Assembly: GCA_051117315.1 (NCBI GenBank)
Contig: JBNPEA010000073.1
Span: 1-58,645, forward strand
Length of the DNA: 58,645 nt
Direction of reading: 5' to 3'
Source of the DNA: Salinarimonas sp051117315
GTDB lineage: Bacteria > Pseudomonadota > Alphaproteobacteria > Rhizobiales > Beijerinckiaceae
A model generated the notes under the pieces. The model saw only the letters and a program-made list of their open reading frames with translations, did no database searches and had not been told where the DNA came from. The translations under genes and the position numbers were made by a program. Shown one piece after another: positions 23,651-34,022 of the stretch (positions are counted from its first letter, which is position 1; every line of letters starts with the position of its first letter).

Positions 23651-25888
23651 ATGGAGGAGACCGCGAGGAAGGCCGAGACGCTCCGCGCGACGCGGCCCGG
23701 GACCGCCGTCCCGCGGTTCGCGGACAGCGAGGGTGCCGGCATGGCCGAGAGGGCGCACGCACGCCTGCTCGGGGGTCTCGGCCTGCGCGTTCGGATACTC
23801 TTGTTCTTCGCGCTCATCGCAATCGGCGCCATCGCGGCGATGGTCTTCGGTGGATGGACCGCGCTCATGCGCTCGGACGCGGTGGGGCTCGGGGAGGTGC
23901 CGGGCCTGTTCGAATCGAAGGTGCAGGGCTGGCTGTTCGCGGGGTTCCTGATCCTCGTTCTCGTGGCAGGCACGTGGCACCTGTTCGACACCCACGTCGT
24001 CCGCGCCATCGAGGGACTGGCCAACGCAATCCGCACCCGCGCCCACGCGGATGTGAGCGACGACATCGGTCCCGAGCGGGAGGCCGCGCGCTATCTCGGA
24101 GACCTGGCGCTCGCCGCCACCGAAATCACCCGGTCGCTGTCGACGACCCGCTCGGCTCTGGCCGGAACGGTTGCGCGCGAGACCTCGCGGCTGTCGTCCG
24201 AGAAGGCGCTGCTCGAGACGCTCCTCGCCGATGCTCCGGTGGCCGTGCTCCTGTGCACGCCCGATTACCAGCTCGTCTTCTACAACAGCCAGGCGGTGAG
24301 CACCTTGGAAGCCCGCGCGGCGCCTGGGCTCGGCCGCAACCTCTTCGACTACCTTCGCGATGGTCCGGTTCGGCATGCCTACGAGCGGCTCGGCCGGCTC
24401 GACGACCCGGAGGCGACCTCGGATCTGATCTGCACGACCACCGCCAGCGGGCGCCTGTTGTCGGGCCGGATGCGGGTGCTGGCCCGCACCGGATCCGGCC
24501 GCCGGCCCGGCTTCGTGCTGACGCTGCGCGACGTCACCGCCGAGCATGCCACCCACACTGCGCGCGAGGCGCTCCTGGCCGAGATCTTCGACCGGCTGCG
24601 CGGCCCCGCCGCCGACCTGGAGGCCGAAGCGGGCATCCTCGAGCAGGAAGCCGGGTCGGCGCAGGCGCCCGCCTCGGCCGCGGCTCGCGTCGCGGCAATC
24701 CGGACGCTGACCCGAACCATCGCCGAGCTCGGTCGGCGCTACGACGAAGGCGGCCACCTGGATTGGCATCCGCTGACGGAGGTCCGCGCCAGCGACCTGA
24801 TGGACGGCATCGGCGCCCAATTCGGTGCCTCGGGGCTGGAATTCGTCGCCGAGGCGCCGGATCTGATGCTGCGTTGCGACGGATTCGAGCTGGCGCTCTT
24901 GTTCCGCTCGCTGGGGCAGCACCTCGCGGCCGGGAGGCATGCGCGAAGCTTCACGCTGCGCCTGAGCGAGGAGGACGGTGCCGGCGCCGTCCTGGATCTC
25001 GTTTGGCGAGGCCCGCCGCTGCCGCTCGCCGCATTCGACGCGTGGCTCGGGGAAACCCTCGGCGCGGATGCGCCGGACTTGACCGCGCGCGCCGTGCTCG
25101 ACGCCCATGCGACGCGGGCTCGGACCGAGAGTCTCGCGGAGGGCATCTGCGCCGTGCGCGTGCCCATTCCCACGGCCCGCCGCGAGACGCGCCGCCCGGC
25201 GCCGACCGAACGCGACGTGGTCTACGATTTCGATCTGCTCTCGAAGGAGCGCAGCGCGAGCGTGCTGGAGAGCCGGCTCCGGGACCTGGCTTACGTCGTC
25301 TTCGACACCGAGACCACGGGCCTGTCTCCCTCGACCGACGAGATCGTGCAGATCGCCGCGTTGCGCATCGTCAACGGCCGGCGGGTGCGGGGCGAGGTGC
25401 TCGAGACGCTCGTCGATCCCGGACGGCCGATCCCGCAGGTCTCGACCGACGTGCACGGCATCACCGACGACATGGTCAAGGGCGCGCCCACCATTGCGGA
25501 GGTGGGCAGGAGCTTCCACGATTTCGCCCGGGGTGCGGTCCTGGTCGCGCACAACGCGCCGTTCGACCTGGAATTCCTCCGCAGACACGAGACGAGCATG
25601 GGGGTGCGCTTCGACCATCCCGTGCTGGACACTCTGCTCCTGTCGGTAGTGGTCTATGGTCGATCGGACATGCACTCGCTCGATGCGCTCGCCGCACGGC
25701 TCGGCATAGACCTCCCGGAAGAGGCGCGGCACACGGCGATGGGCGACACGATCGCGACGGCGGATGCGTTCCTCAAGCTCCTCCCGATGCTCGAAGCGCG
25801 CGGGCTCGAAACCTTCGGCGACGTGCTCGCCGAAGTGCGCCGCCACGGGAGGCTGGCGCGCGACCGGGACGAACGCCGACACCGCTGA
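23651..25888 (+). CDS. Membrane PAS sensor fused to DnaQ-type 3'-5' exonuclease
   Basis: The 745-residue protein has two membrane spans (about 48-70 and 93-112), a linker, a PAS domain (DAPVAVLLCTPDYQLVFYNS near 190-210), a helical and degenerate kinase-like middle without a clear H-box or ATP motifs, and a C-terminal DEDDh exonuclease: FDTETTGL, VAHNAPFDLEFL and HTAMGDTIATADAF. ATG 23651 follows GGAGAAGGA; an upstream TTG is less likely. Such PAS-exonuclease fusions recur next to DUF294 and SSS-symporter genes. How sensing at the membrane controls a nuclease is unknown. Confidence 0.88.
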   Translation: MEETARKAETLRATRPGTAVPRFADSEGAGMAERAHARLLGGLGLRVRILLFFALIAIGAIAAMVFGGWTALMRSDAVGLGEVPGLFESKVQGWLFAGFLILVLVAGTWHLFDTHVVRAIEGLANAIRTRAHADVSDDIGPEREAARYLGDLALAATEITRSLSTTRSALAGTVARETSRLSSEKALLETLLADAPVAVLLCTPDYQLVFYNSQAVSTLEARAAPGLGRNLFDYLRDGPVRHAYERLGRLDDPEATSDLICTTTASGRLLSGRMRVLARTGSGRRPGFVLTLRDVTAEHATHTAREALLAEIFDRLRGPAADLEAEAGILEQEAGSAQAPASAAARVAAIRTLTRTIAELGRRYDEGGHLDWHPLTEVRASDLMDGIGAQFGASGLEFVAEAPDLMLRCDGFELALLFRSLGQHLAAGRHARSFTLRLSEEDGAGAVLDLVWRGPPLPLAAFDAWLGETLGADAPDLTARAVLDAHATRARTESLAEGICAVRVPIPTARRETRRPAPTERDVVYDFDLLSKERSASVLESRLRDLAYVVFDTETTGLSPSTDEIVQIAALRIVNGRRVRGEVLETLVDPGRPIPQVSTDVHGITDDMVKGAPTIAEVGRSFHDFARGAVLVAHNAPFDLEFLRRHETSMGVRFDHPVLDTLLLSVVVYGRSDMHSLDALAARLGIDLPEEARHTAMGDTIATADAFLKLLPMLEARGLETFGDVLAEVRRHGRLARDRDERRHR

Positions 25889-26008
25889 ACCGTCCCTGAT
25901 TTGCCGGAGACCGATTGCTTTGAGTAGTGCGCGGCCTCGGCCCGGCATTCAGCGTGGCGTCGTGGCGGGCCTCCGCATCGGCAGGCGGAACGCTGCGCTC
26001 GCGTCATT

Positions 26009-26136
26009 CGCTGCGCGTCGGCCTGTCGGCTGCAGCGGCGCGCATCCACGGCCTATGGATCGGCCATCGAGGCCGCGCTGGGCGCGGGCTCGAGCCGCAC
26101 GGGAGATCACCATCAAGAAGTTCGGCAACGAGTTCA
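26009..26136 (+). pseudogene. DUF736 gene fossil (leader plus a few codons)
   Basis: This is copy B of the repeat at 1156-1302. The leader is preserved (cctgtcggctgcagcggcgc; gggcgcgggctcga) and the coding part resumes at KKFGNEF, but 18 bases including the start codon are deleted and similarity ends after the NEF codons. It lies outside the island proper, suggesting either a second insertion event or an old element end. Confidence 0.8.
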
Positions 26137-26754
26137 TGGCCCCGCGTCAACTACACTATGCCTCGGGTCCGATCAAAAGCCGCTTAATTGCTCCTATCGT
26201 TTAATTTCGTGATCGACATGTTCGATTCATGATCACCGTTGAAATAATTCCAATATTAGATCCCCTGTAGTCGATTTTCGAGTGTTGCGATGCGATAATT
26301 ACACTGGACCGCTCTGCACTCTGTTGGTGTCTACATTGAGCCAATGGTCGCCCCTGTCACCTGGCAAGTGGCGTAATACGCGCGAGTCTCGTGCGCGAAT
26401 GGCCAGCTGGCCTGCGCGGCTTCGGTTCTCCGGGCCCTGGCAGCGTTTCGATGTTGTTCCTAGAGCTATACAATTTCAAGTGGAGGAATGGCCTGAGCTG
26501 AGTACAGGATCGTGGAATCTGGGAAATCGCCCTGCGGCGTTCCGCCGCGAATATCGCTCCGGGACCGACAGCTCATGCGCGCAAGCGTGGCTATCGTGCC
26601 ACATGGGCTCGCAGCGAAAATGCCCATCTACGCCGCCCATCGCGACCGCAGCGTTGCTTTCTCGGAAGAGCCCAGCGCGCAGACGCCCACGGGCGCGCGA
26701 TAGCCGGCCCTGCGGATCGCTCGGCAGTCATCGATCGCGCGGCCGCGCCGCGGC
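26137..26754. other. AT-rich gene-free stretch
   Basis: After the DUF736 fossil about 600 bases carry no convincing gene; short frames have no motifs and codon use does not look coding. Composition is lower in GC until about 26.56 kb. It reads as decayed insertion debris. Confidence 0.55.
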
Positions 26755-27045
26755 TCAGATCACGGCGGGCGCGACGTCGTTCATCAGGAAGCTGCGCAGG
26801 AAGAAGATCAGGAGCAGAAGGACGATCGGGGAGATGTCGATGCCGCCGAGGTTCGGCAGGATGTTGCGGATCGGCCGCAGCAGCGGCTCCGTCAGGCGGC
26901 TGAGCACGTCGTAGATCGCGCGCACGACGTCGTTGTTCGTGTTGACGACGCCGAAGGCGATCAGCCAGCTGAGGATCGCCGACCCGATGATCAGCCAGGT
27001 CACGAGGCCGAGTACGAGGTCGATCGTTTGGAAGAGCGCGATCAT
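26755..27045 (-). CDS. YggT family membrane protein
   Basis: The 96-residue protein has two membrane segments (LGLVTWLIIGSAILSWLIAF and ISPIVLLLLIFFLRSFLM) with the family-diagnostic LSRLTEPLLRPIRNILP between them. It is a conserved small inner-membrane protein linked in other bacteria to cell-envelope or osmotic functions. ATG 27045 is the only good start and the length is normal. Confidence 0.93.
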   Translation of the reverse strand: MIALFQTIDLVLGLVTWLIIGSAILSWLIAFGVVNTNNDVVRAIYDVLSRLTEPLLRPIRNILPNLGGIDISPIVLLLLIFFLRSFLMNDVAPAVI

Positions 27046-27354
27046 GAGGTGGTCCTGGCTGCGGGTCCGGCGGCCCCTCGCGGGCCGCAGCGCTTCGTTT
27101 AGCGGGCTTCGCCGCGCGAAACAATGCCGGCGGCTCCGGCGGCTGTCGAGCCCTGCCGTCCGGCCGCTCCGCGCGGGATCGGCGCCGCCCGCCAGCGCCG
27201 AGATCGGCGCCGGAACGCCGGCCGAATCGCCGCTCGGGCGCCCGCGCGGATGCCTGCGCGAATCGCGTTGACAGCGGCGACGGACGCCTCTATCAACCGC
27301 GCACCCGGACGGCGGCGCCCCCAAGCGCCGCCCGATCGTCCGGCCCGACAGGTC
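27046..27354. other. GC-rich gene-free stretch before tRNA-Ala
   Basis: About 309 bases between yggT and the tRNA. I see no gene; the region presumably holds the yggT promoter (left) and the tRNA promoter (right). Confidence 0.5.
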
Positions 27355-27430
<76 letters not shown>

Positions 27431-27587
27431 GTTTCTCCCCTGTCCCGTCCTGATGGATGCGTGTCGTCTCGTTCCCATGACTTGGGCGACGACCTCCGTG
27501 CCGAACGGGTCGTCGAGGGGCTGGAACGTTCCCTGCTCGAGAGCCGCGAGTGGTCCCCGATGCCGCGCCCCGATCGCGAACGTTGCG

Positions 27588-28451
27588 TCAATACCACGAC
27601 GCCGGGATCGGGAAGACGGACGGCGCCGGCGTGGCGCGGGCGATCGCCAGGGCGAAGTCGTTGCTCCAGTCGCTGAGCGGGGCCGTGCCGGCGAGCTCGG
27701 CGCGGCCGACACCTTCCGGCACGAGGCGGCGGCGCGTGCGGGCGAACAGGTCGGTCGGATAGTCCGCGACGACGAGCGTCGGCGGGGCGTGGGCCATCGG
27801 CCCGGCGAGAAGGACGCGGTTGAGCCGCCCGTCGGCTCCGGCCACGTCCTCGTAGACGGCGATCGGCCCGCCCGTCGCCGCCGCGATCGCGGCGAGCAGG
27901 CGACGGGTCGGGCGGGTGTCGAGGGGCGGGACAACGGCGTTGACGACGAGGGCGCCCCCCGGTGCGAGGCACGCGGCCGCCGCGGCGAAGGTCTCGCGGG
28001 TGACGAGGTGCTCGGGGATCTCGAGGCCCGAGAAAACGTCGACGAAGATCGCGTCGTAGGGCTGCTCGCAGGTCTCCAGGAAACGGCGCGCGTCGGCGAC
28101 CTCCAGGTCGATGTCCGGCGCGAGGTCGAACCAGCGCCGGGCGACGTCGGCCGCGGCGGGGTTGACGTCGACCGCCGTCACCGCGAAGCCGGCACGGGCG
28201 ATGTCGCTCGCGATCACGCCGCCGGCGAGGCCGAGCACCAGCACGCGCCCGCCCGGCGACACGGTCTCCTCGATCAACGCCTGCGCGATCGCCGCATAGT
28301 GGAGCGGCGTGCCGGGCAGGTCGCCGCCGGCCGCGCTCTGCACCTGGTTCTCCTCCAGGTAGAGCCGCACCGCGCCCGGACGCCCGGGCTTCGTCACGTC
28401 CGCGACGATCACGGTCGCGTACGCGCTGCGCTCCGTCGCCACGCGCGTCAC
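27588..28451 (-). CDS. Spermidine-synthase-like SAM-binding protein
   Basis: About 287 residues with the spermidine-synthase-like core: VLVLGLAGGVIASDIARAGF (SAM motif), VTAVDVNPAAADVARRWF, DARRFLETCEQPYDAIFVDV and LAPGGALVVNAV. It matches the C-terminal half of fused membrane/spermidine-synthase proteins. The GTG at 28451 overlaps the stop of the membrane half (GTGA), so this may be a coupled separate gene. Upstream in the same frame STFGPYTVTRVATERSAY still reads like family sequence, so a frameshift in an originally fused gene is the alternative. Substrate unknown. Confidence 0.8.
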   Translation of the reverse strand: MTRVATERSAYATVIVADVTKPGRPGAVRLYLEENQVQSAAGGDLPGTPLHYAAIAQALIEETVSPGGRVLVLGLAGGVIASDIARAGFAVTAVDVNPAAADVARRWFDLAPDIDLEVADARRFLETCEQPYDAIFVDVFSGLEIPEHLVTRETFAAAAACLAPGGALVVNAVVPPLDTRPTRRLLAAIAAATGGPIAVYEDVAGADGRLNRVLLAGPMAHAPPTLVVADYPTDLFARTRRRLVPEGVGRAELAGTAPLSDWSNDFALAIARATPAPSVFPIPASWY

Positions 28452-29146
28452 GGTGTAGGGGCCGAAGGTACTGCCGCGGGCGCGGCGAGGAGCGCGGCGC
28501 CCGCGAGCGCGATCGCGGCCACGGCCCCCGGAACGAGGATCGCCACGGCGCGTAGCGCGCCGAGCGCCCACGCGCCGACGAGCGCGACGGTGACGAGCGC
28601 GCCCGCCAGCACCGCCAGCGTCGCCGGCGGCGCCATGAAGGGCAGGAGGGCGAAGGCCGCGAGGAAGACGCCCGCCACCGAGCCGACGGTGCTGATGGCA
28701 AAGACCTCGCCCGCGCCGGAATCGCCCGTGCCGGTGGAGACGAGCGCGATCGCCAGCGGGCCCATGGCGCTGAGCAGCACGAGCGCCGGCGCGAGCACCG
28801 CGATCACGCCGACGAAGGCTCCCGTCAGCGCGCCCCCGACCGCGAGCTGCGGCAGCAGCATCGGCGCGAGCGCGCCGGTGAGCCCGAGCACGATCGCCGC
28901 CAGCGCAGGGATGCGGGCGAAGAGCCGCGCCGGCTCGCGCGCCGACCAGCGCGAGCCGAGATGATACCCGAGCGCCAGCGCCAGAAGCGTCACCGACAGG
29001 ATCGCGGTCCAGACCACGAGCCCGCCGCCGACATAGGGGGTGAGCAGCCGCGCGGCGATCAGCTCGAGGGCGAGCGTCACCGCGCCCGTCACGAAGAGCG
29101 CGGCATGGACGACGAGGCGGACGGAGCGGGGGGAAGCGTTCGGCAC
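28448..29146 (-). CDS. Membrane half of a fused MFS/spermidine-synthase-type protein
   Basis: The 232-residue protein has about seven hydrophobic segments, beginning VVHAALFVTGAVTLALELIA and ARLLTPYVGGGLVVWTAILS, the usual opening of the membrane half of fused spermidine-synthase proteins. GTG 29146 is chosen since the family begins just before this span and AGGA precedes it. The frame stops at 28448 with APTP where family members continue into the synthase half. Either a natural split or a frameshift. Confidence 0.75.
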   Translation of the reverse strand: MPNASPRSVRLVVHAALFVTGAVTLALELIAARLLTPYVGGGLVVWTAILSVTLLALALGYHLGSRWSAREPARLFARIPALAAIVLGLTGALAPMLLPQLAVGGALTGAFVGVIAVLAPALVLLSAMGPLAIALVSTGTGDSGAGEVFAISTVGSVAGVFLAAFALLPFMAPPATLAVLAGALVTVALVGAWALGALRAVAILVPGAVAAIALAGAALLAAPAAVPSAPTP

Positions 29147-29327
29147 GCGCCGTCCTATCGCGGCGGGCGGCGCGGGTCCAGCCGCGGCGCCCAGGCCGCA
29201 GGCGGCTCGGAGCGGCGTAGGCCGCCATCTCTGGCATGGTTTCTGAAGCATGAACGGGGCGAGACGCTTTCGAGCGACCCGCCGTCCCGGATCGGGACAC
29301 GTCGAGCCAGCCAGGAGAATCAGCGTC

Positions 29328-30338
29328 ATGTTCGCGTCCGCGTCCAACCCCGGCCTCTCGTCCCGCGGCGGCACCCGCCGCAAGCCCGAGATGTCTGCGA
29401 TCCCCCGCAGCGACGTCGGCGGCTACGGCATCGAGCTGCGCGGCGCGCTGGATCTCGACGCCATCGCCGCTCCCTGGGCGGCGCTCGCCCGCCGGGCGCT
29501 GGTCGCGAGCCCCTTCTGCGAGCACGCCCTGCTGGCGGCAGCGGCGCGGCACCTGCCGGAGGGCCGGCATCTCCAGACGCTCCTCGTCTGGAGCGGCGAG
29601 ACCCTCGTCGGCGTCGCGCCCGCGATGCCGGCGCGCAGCGGTCTGGGTGCGCGGCGGCTCGTGCCCTGGCGGGTCGATCTCCTGCCCGCGGCGACGCCGC
29701 TCCTCGACGTGGAAGCCGCCGGGCCGGTGCTCGAGGCGATGCTGCGCTTCGCGCGCGGCCGCGGAACGCCCCTCGTCCTCGCGGACGTGCCGCTCGGCTC
29801 GGCGCTCGCCCACCTCATGCGCGGCGCCGGGCTCTCCGCGATTCCCGTTGCGCCGCTGCGGGAGGCGGCGGAGGACGTCGCCGCTTCGGCCGCGCCGACG
29901 GACGACCTCGCCTTCGCCACAGCGCGCACCCCGGTCGAGATCCGCGACGCGGTGGAGGTCTTCCTCGCGCTCGACGCCGAGACCGCGGCCGCGCGCCGGC
30001 GCCCGGCCCTCGTCCAGGACCCGGGGCAGGCCAACCTCGTGCGCACCGCGACCCGGCGCGCCGCCCGCGAGCGCACGTGCCGGGTGGCGATCGCCCGGCG
30101 CGACGGCGCGCCGGTCGCGGCGGCGATCCTCGTGCGCGATTACGCCTGGCTGACCGCCGCGTCGGCCGCCGAGGCGCCGGCGCTCGCGGCGCTGCTGGCG
30201 CGGCGCCGTCTCGCGCCCGCGCCCGCGCGCAACGAATGGTTCCTCGCCCCGAGCGCCGTCGGCCGCCCCGGCCTGCCGGCGCGCGGCCTCGTCGCCGCCG
30301 CCCGCCGGCTGATCGGGCCGCAGCCGCGGGCGACGTGA
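29328..30338 (+). CDS. GNAT/BioF2-like acetyltransferase
   Basis: About 336 residues with the Acetyltransf_6 (BioF2-like) pattern: a segment LVASPFCEHALLAAAARHLP near the start, LLVWSGETLVGVAPAM, then RRAARERTCRVAIARRDGAP and VAAAILVRDYAWLTAASAAE, which is the acetyl-CoA-binding half. The substrate is unknown; relatives act in cellulose or polysaccharide metabolism. ATG 29328 follows AGGAG at ten bases; an ATG at 29391 is an alternative. Divergent from the membrane/spermidine-synthase pair. Confidence 0.72.
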   Translation: MFASASNPGLSSRGGTRRKPEMSAIPRSDVGGYGIELRGALDLDAIAAPWAALARRALVASPFCEHALLAAAARHLPEGRHLQTLLVWSGETLVGVAPAMPARSGLGARRLVPWRVDLLPAATPLLDVEAAGPVLEAMLRFARGRGTPLVLADVPLGSALAHLMRGAGLSAIPVAPLREAAEDVAASAAPTDDLAFATARTPVEIRDAVEVFLALDAETAAARRRPALVQDPGQANLVRTATRRAARERTCRVAIARRDGAPVAAAILVRDYAWLTAASAAEAPALAALLARRRLAPAPARNEWFLAPSAVGRPGLPARGLVAAARRLIGPQPRAT

Positions 30339-30354
30339 GGGGGCCGGCAAGAAG

Positions 30355-30379
30355 AGGGCCTCCCGCGAGGGGAGGCCCT
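30355..30379. terminator. Stem-loop between convergent genes
   Basis: A perfect 10-bp stem AGGGCCTCCC / GGGAGGCCCT with a 5-base loop lies between the convergent acetyltransferase and FadJ-like genes. T tracts are weak on both sides, so termination may be partial. Confidence 0.75.
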
Positions 30380-30407
30380 GGACCCGTATCGATCAGGCAA
30401 GCTCAGC

Positions 30408-32612
30408 TCACGCGGCCGTCTTCGGCCTCATCCGCCCGTAGAACGTCTCGCCCGCGTCGGCCATCTGCCGCAGCAGAGCGGGTACAGCGAAGCGGGCGCC
30501 GTGGACATTGGCGAGGCGGTCCGCCGTCTCGACGAAGGCCTTCGCGCCCATGAAGTCGATGTAGGACAGGGCGCCCCCGGTGAACGGCGCGAAGCCGAAG
30601 CCGAGGATCGAGCCGACGTCGGCCTCGCGGGGGTCGACGATCACGCCTTCCTCCACGGTGCGGGCCGCCTCCAGCGCCTGGGCGACGAGGAGGCGCTCCT
30701 GCAGCTCGGCGAAGTCGATCGTCTCGCCCTCGCGCGGGGCCTTCGCCATGGCGGCGAGTCCAGGCCAGAGCCGCTTCTTGCCGCCCTCGGGGTAGTCGTA
30801 GAAGCCCTGTCGGTTCTTGCGCCCGAGCCGGCCCTCGCCCTCGACCATGGCGACGAGGAGCGCCTTCTGGTCGGCGTCGACAGCGCCGGCGCCGAGCTGC
30901 GCCTCCGTGGCCTTGACGATCTTCAGCGCGAGATCGAGCGCCACCTCGTCGTTGAGCGACAGCGGCCCGACCGGCATGCCGGCTGCCTTGCCGGCGTTCT
31001 CGATCATCGCCGGCGGCACGCCCTCGACGAGCATCTTGTGCCCTTCGAGGATGTAGGCGCCCACGCAGCGGTTGGCGAAGAAGCCGCGGGCGTCGTTGAC
31101 GACGATGGGCGTCTTCTTGATGGCGCGCACGAAGTCGAGGGCGACCGCGAGCGCCTCGTCGCCGGTCTTCTCGCCCAGGATGATCTCGACGAGCATCATC
31201 TTCTCGACCGGCGAGAAGAAGTGGATGCCGACGAACCGCTCCGGCCGCGCGGAGGCCTTCGCCAGCCCCGAGATCGGCAGCGTCGAGGTGTTGGAGCCGA
31301 AGACCGCGGTGTCGCCGACGGCGGCCTCGACCTTGGCGATCACCTCGGCCTTGACCTTCGGGTCCTCGAACACGGCCTCGACGACGAGATCGCAGCCGGA
31401 CAGCGCCGCGTAGTCATCGGACGCGGTGATGCGCGCGAGCAGCGCGTCGCGGTCGGCGGTCTTGGCGCGGCCCTTCATGACCTGGTCGGTCATCAGCTTG
31501 TGCGAGTAGGCCTTGCCCTTCTCCGCGCTCTCCATGTCGCGGTCGACGAGCACCACCTCGAACCCGGCGTTCGCCGCGACGTAGGCGACGCCCGCGCCCA
31601 TGAAGCCCGCGCCGACGACGCCGATCGTCTTCAACGACGTCTCGCCCACCGAGGCCGGGCGGCGCGCACCCTTGTTGAGCTCGCCCATGGAGACGAAGAG
31701 CGTGCGGATCATCGCCGCCGCCTCCTTAGAGCGCAGGATGTGGGCGAACCAGCGGGACTCGACCTTGAGCGCGAGGTCCATCGGCAGCTGCAGGCCCTCG
31801 TAGACCGACTGCAGGATGGCCTTGGCGGCGGGGTAGTTGTCGTTCGTCTCGCGGCGGTAGATGGCGTTCGCCGCGGGCCAGATCTGCATGCCGGCGGGCG
31901 AGTAGACCTTGTTGGAAGGCAGCTTGAAGCCCTTCTGGTCCCACGGCGCCACCGCCGAGCCGCCGTCGCGGATGAAGGCCTTGGCCGTGTCGATCAGCTG
32001 CTCGTGCGGCACGACCTGGTGGACGAGGCCCATGTTGCGGGCCATGAGGCCCTTGATCTGCTGTCCCTTGAACAGCATCTGCAGCGCGTCGCCGGTCTGC
32101 ATCAGCCGCGCCACGCGCTGGGTGCCGCCGGCGCCGGGGAAGAGCCCGACCTTGATCTCGGGAAGCCCGACCTTCGTGCGGTCGTGATCGCACACGATGC
32201 GCTGGTGGCAGGCCAGCGCCAGCTCGAACGCGCCGCCGAGGCAGGTGCCGTGGATCGCCGCGACGAAGGGCTTGCCGCAGGTCTCGAGCCGGCGGTAGAG
32301 CAGCGACAGACGGCGGGATTCCTCGAAGAAGACGCGCATCGCCTCCTCCTCGCCCTTCTCGCGGGCCAACTCGCCGTGCATCGCGCGCAGGCCCTGGAGC
32401 ATGCCGAGATCGGCGCCACCGGAGAAGTCCTTCTTGCCCGAGGCGATCACGCAGCCCTTGATGGCGTCGGTTGCGGCCACGTGCTCGATCACGCGGGCGA
32501 GCTCGTCCATCACGGCGAGCGTGATGACGTTCATCGAGCGCTCGGGCATGTCCCAGGTGAGCAGCGCGATGCCGTCGGCGTCGGTCTCGAAGCGGAAGTT
32601 GGTGAGGTCCAT
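30408..32612 (-). CDS. fadJ: Trifunctional-type enoyl-CoA hydratase / 3-hydroxyacyl-CoA dehydrogenase
   Basis: The 734-residue protein has an N-terminal crotonase domain with oxyanion segment HGTCLGGAFELAL and catalytic glutamates at E140 (GGAFE) and E162 (GLPEIKVGLFPGAGG). The dehydrogenase part follows with NAD motif IGVVGAGFMGAGVAYVA near 335, HFFSPVEKMMLVEII, and GFFANR before the C-terminal helical domain. It performs the hydration and NAD-dependent oxidation steps of beta-oxidation in the cytosol. It is the last gene after acyl-CoA dehydrogenase and thiolase, with a palindromic repeat before it. Confidence 0.93.
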   Translation of the reverse strand: MDLTNFRFETDADGIALLTWDMPERSMNVITLAVMDELARVIEHVAATDAIKGCVIASGKKDFSGGADLGMLQGLRAMHGELAREKGEEEAMRVFFEESRRLSLLYRRLETCGKPFVAAIHGTCLGGAFELALACHQRIVCDHDRTKVGLPEIKVGLFPGAGGTQRVARLMQTGDALQMLFKGQQIKGLMARNMGLVHQVVPHEQLIDTAKAFIRDGGSAVAPWDQKGFKLPSNKVYSPAGMQIWPAANAIYRRETNDNYPAAKAILQSVYEGLQLPMDLALKVESRWFAHILRSKEAAAMIRTLFVSMGELNKGARRPASVGETSLKTIGVVGAGFMGAGVAYVAANAGFEVVLVDRDMESAEKGKAYSHKLMTDQVMKGRAKTADRDALLARITASDDYAALSGCDLVVEAVFEDPKVKAEVIAKVEAAVGDTAVFGSNTSTLPISGLAKASARPERFVGIHFFSPVEKMMLVEIILGEKTGDEALAVALDFVRAIKKTPIVVNDARGFFANRCVGAYILEGHKMLVEGVPPAMIENAGKAAGMPVGPLSLNDEVALDLALKIVKATEAQLGAGAVDADQKALLVAMVEGEGRLGRKNRQGFYDYPEGGKKRLWPGLAAMAKAPREGETIDFAELQERLLVAQALEAARTVEEGVIVDPREADVGSILGFGFAPFTGGALSYIDFMGAKAFVETADRLANVHGARFAVPALLRQMADAGETFYGRMRPKTAA

Positions 32613-32630
32613 GACGATCTCCTCGGGTCT

Positions 32631-32766
32631 CCCCTCTCCCGTTCGGGAGAGGGGCCGGGGGTGAGGGATCTCCCTCGGAGAGAAGGTCTCCGGGTCGAGG
32701 GCCGGCGCCGACGAAATCGGCCGCGGCGGTCCCTCACCCCTGCCCCTCTCCCAAACGGGAGAGGGG
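32631..32766. repeat. Inverted pair of REP-like palindromes
   Basis: Unit one, CCCCTCTCCC-GTTC-GGGAGAGGGG followed by GGGTGAGGGA (32631-32668), and unit two in opposite orientation, TCCCTCACCCC then CCCCTCTCCC-AAAC-GGGAGAGGGG (32730-32766), flank a 60-base spacer. The arrangement equals a REP/BIME element of the kind dispersed by RAYT transposases. It lies between thiolase and fadJ and could fold in the mRNA, damping fadJ expression. Confidence 0.85.
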
Positions 32767-32769
32767 TTC

Positions 32770-33978
<1,209 letters not shown>

Positions 33979-34022
33979 CGTTGCCTCCCTATGAAGTTCG
34001 TATTTTGCGCGTCGCCGCTCGC

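Noticed and set aside
23414..25948. 844-codon minus-strand frame opposite the PAS-exonuclease
   Set aside because: The plus strand has intact exonuclease motifs; the minus frame has none.
26282..26914. 210-codon plus-strand frame near the DUF736 fossil
   Set aside because: Composition and order of residues do not look like a protein and it runs antisense into yggT.
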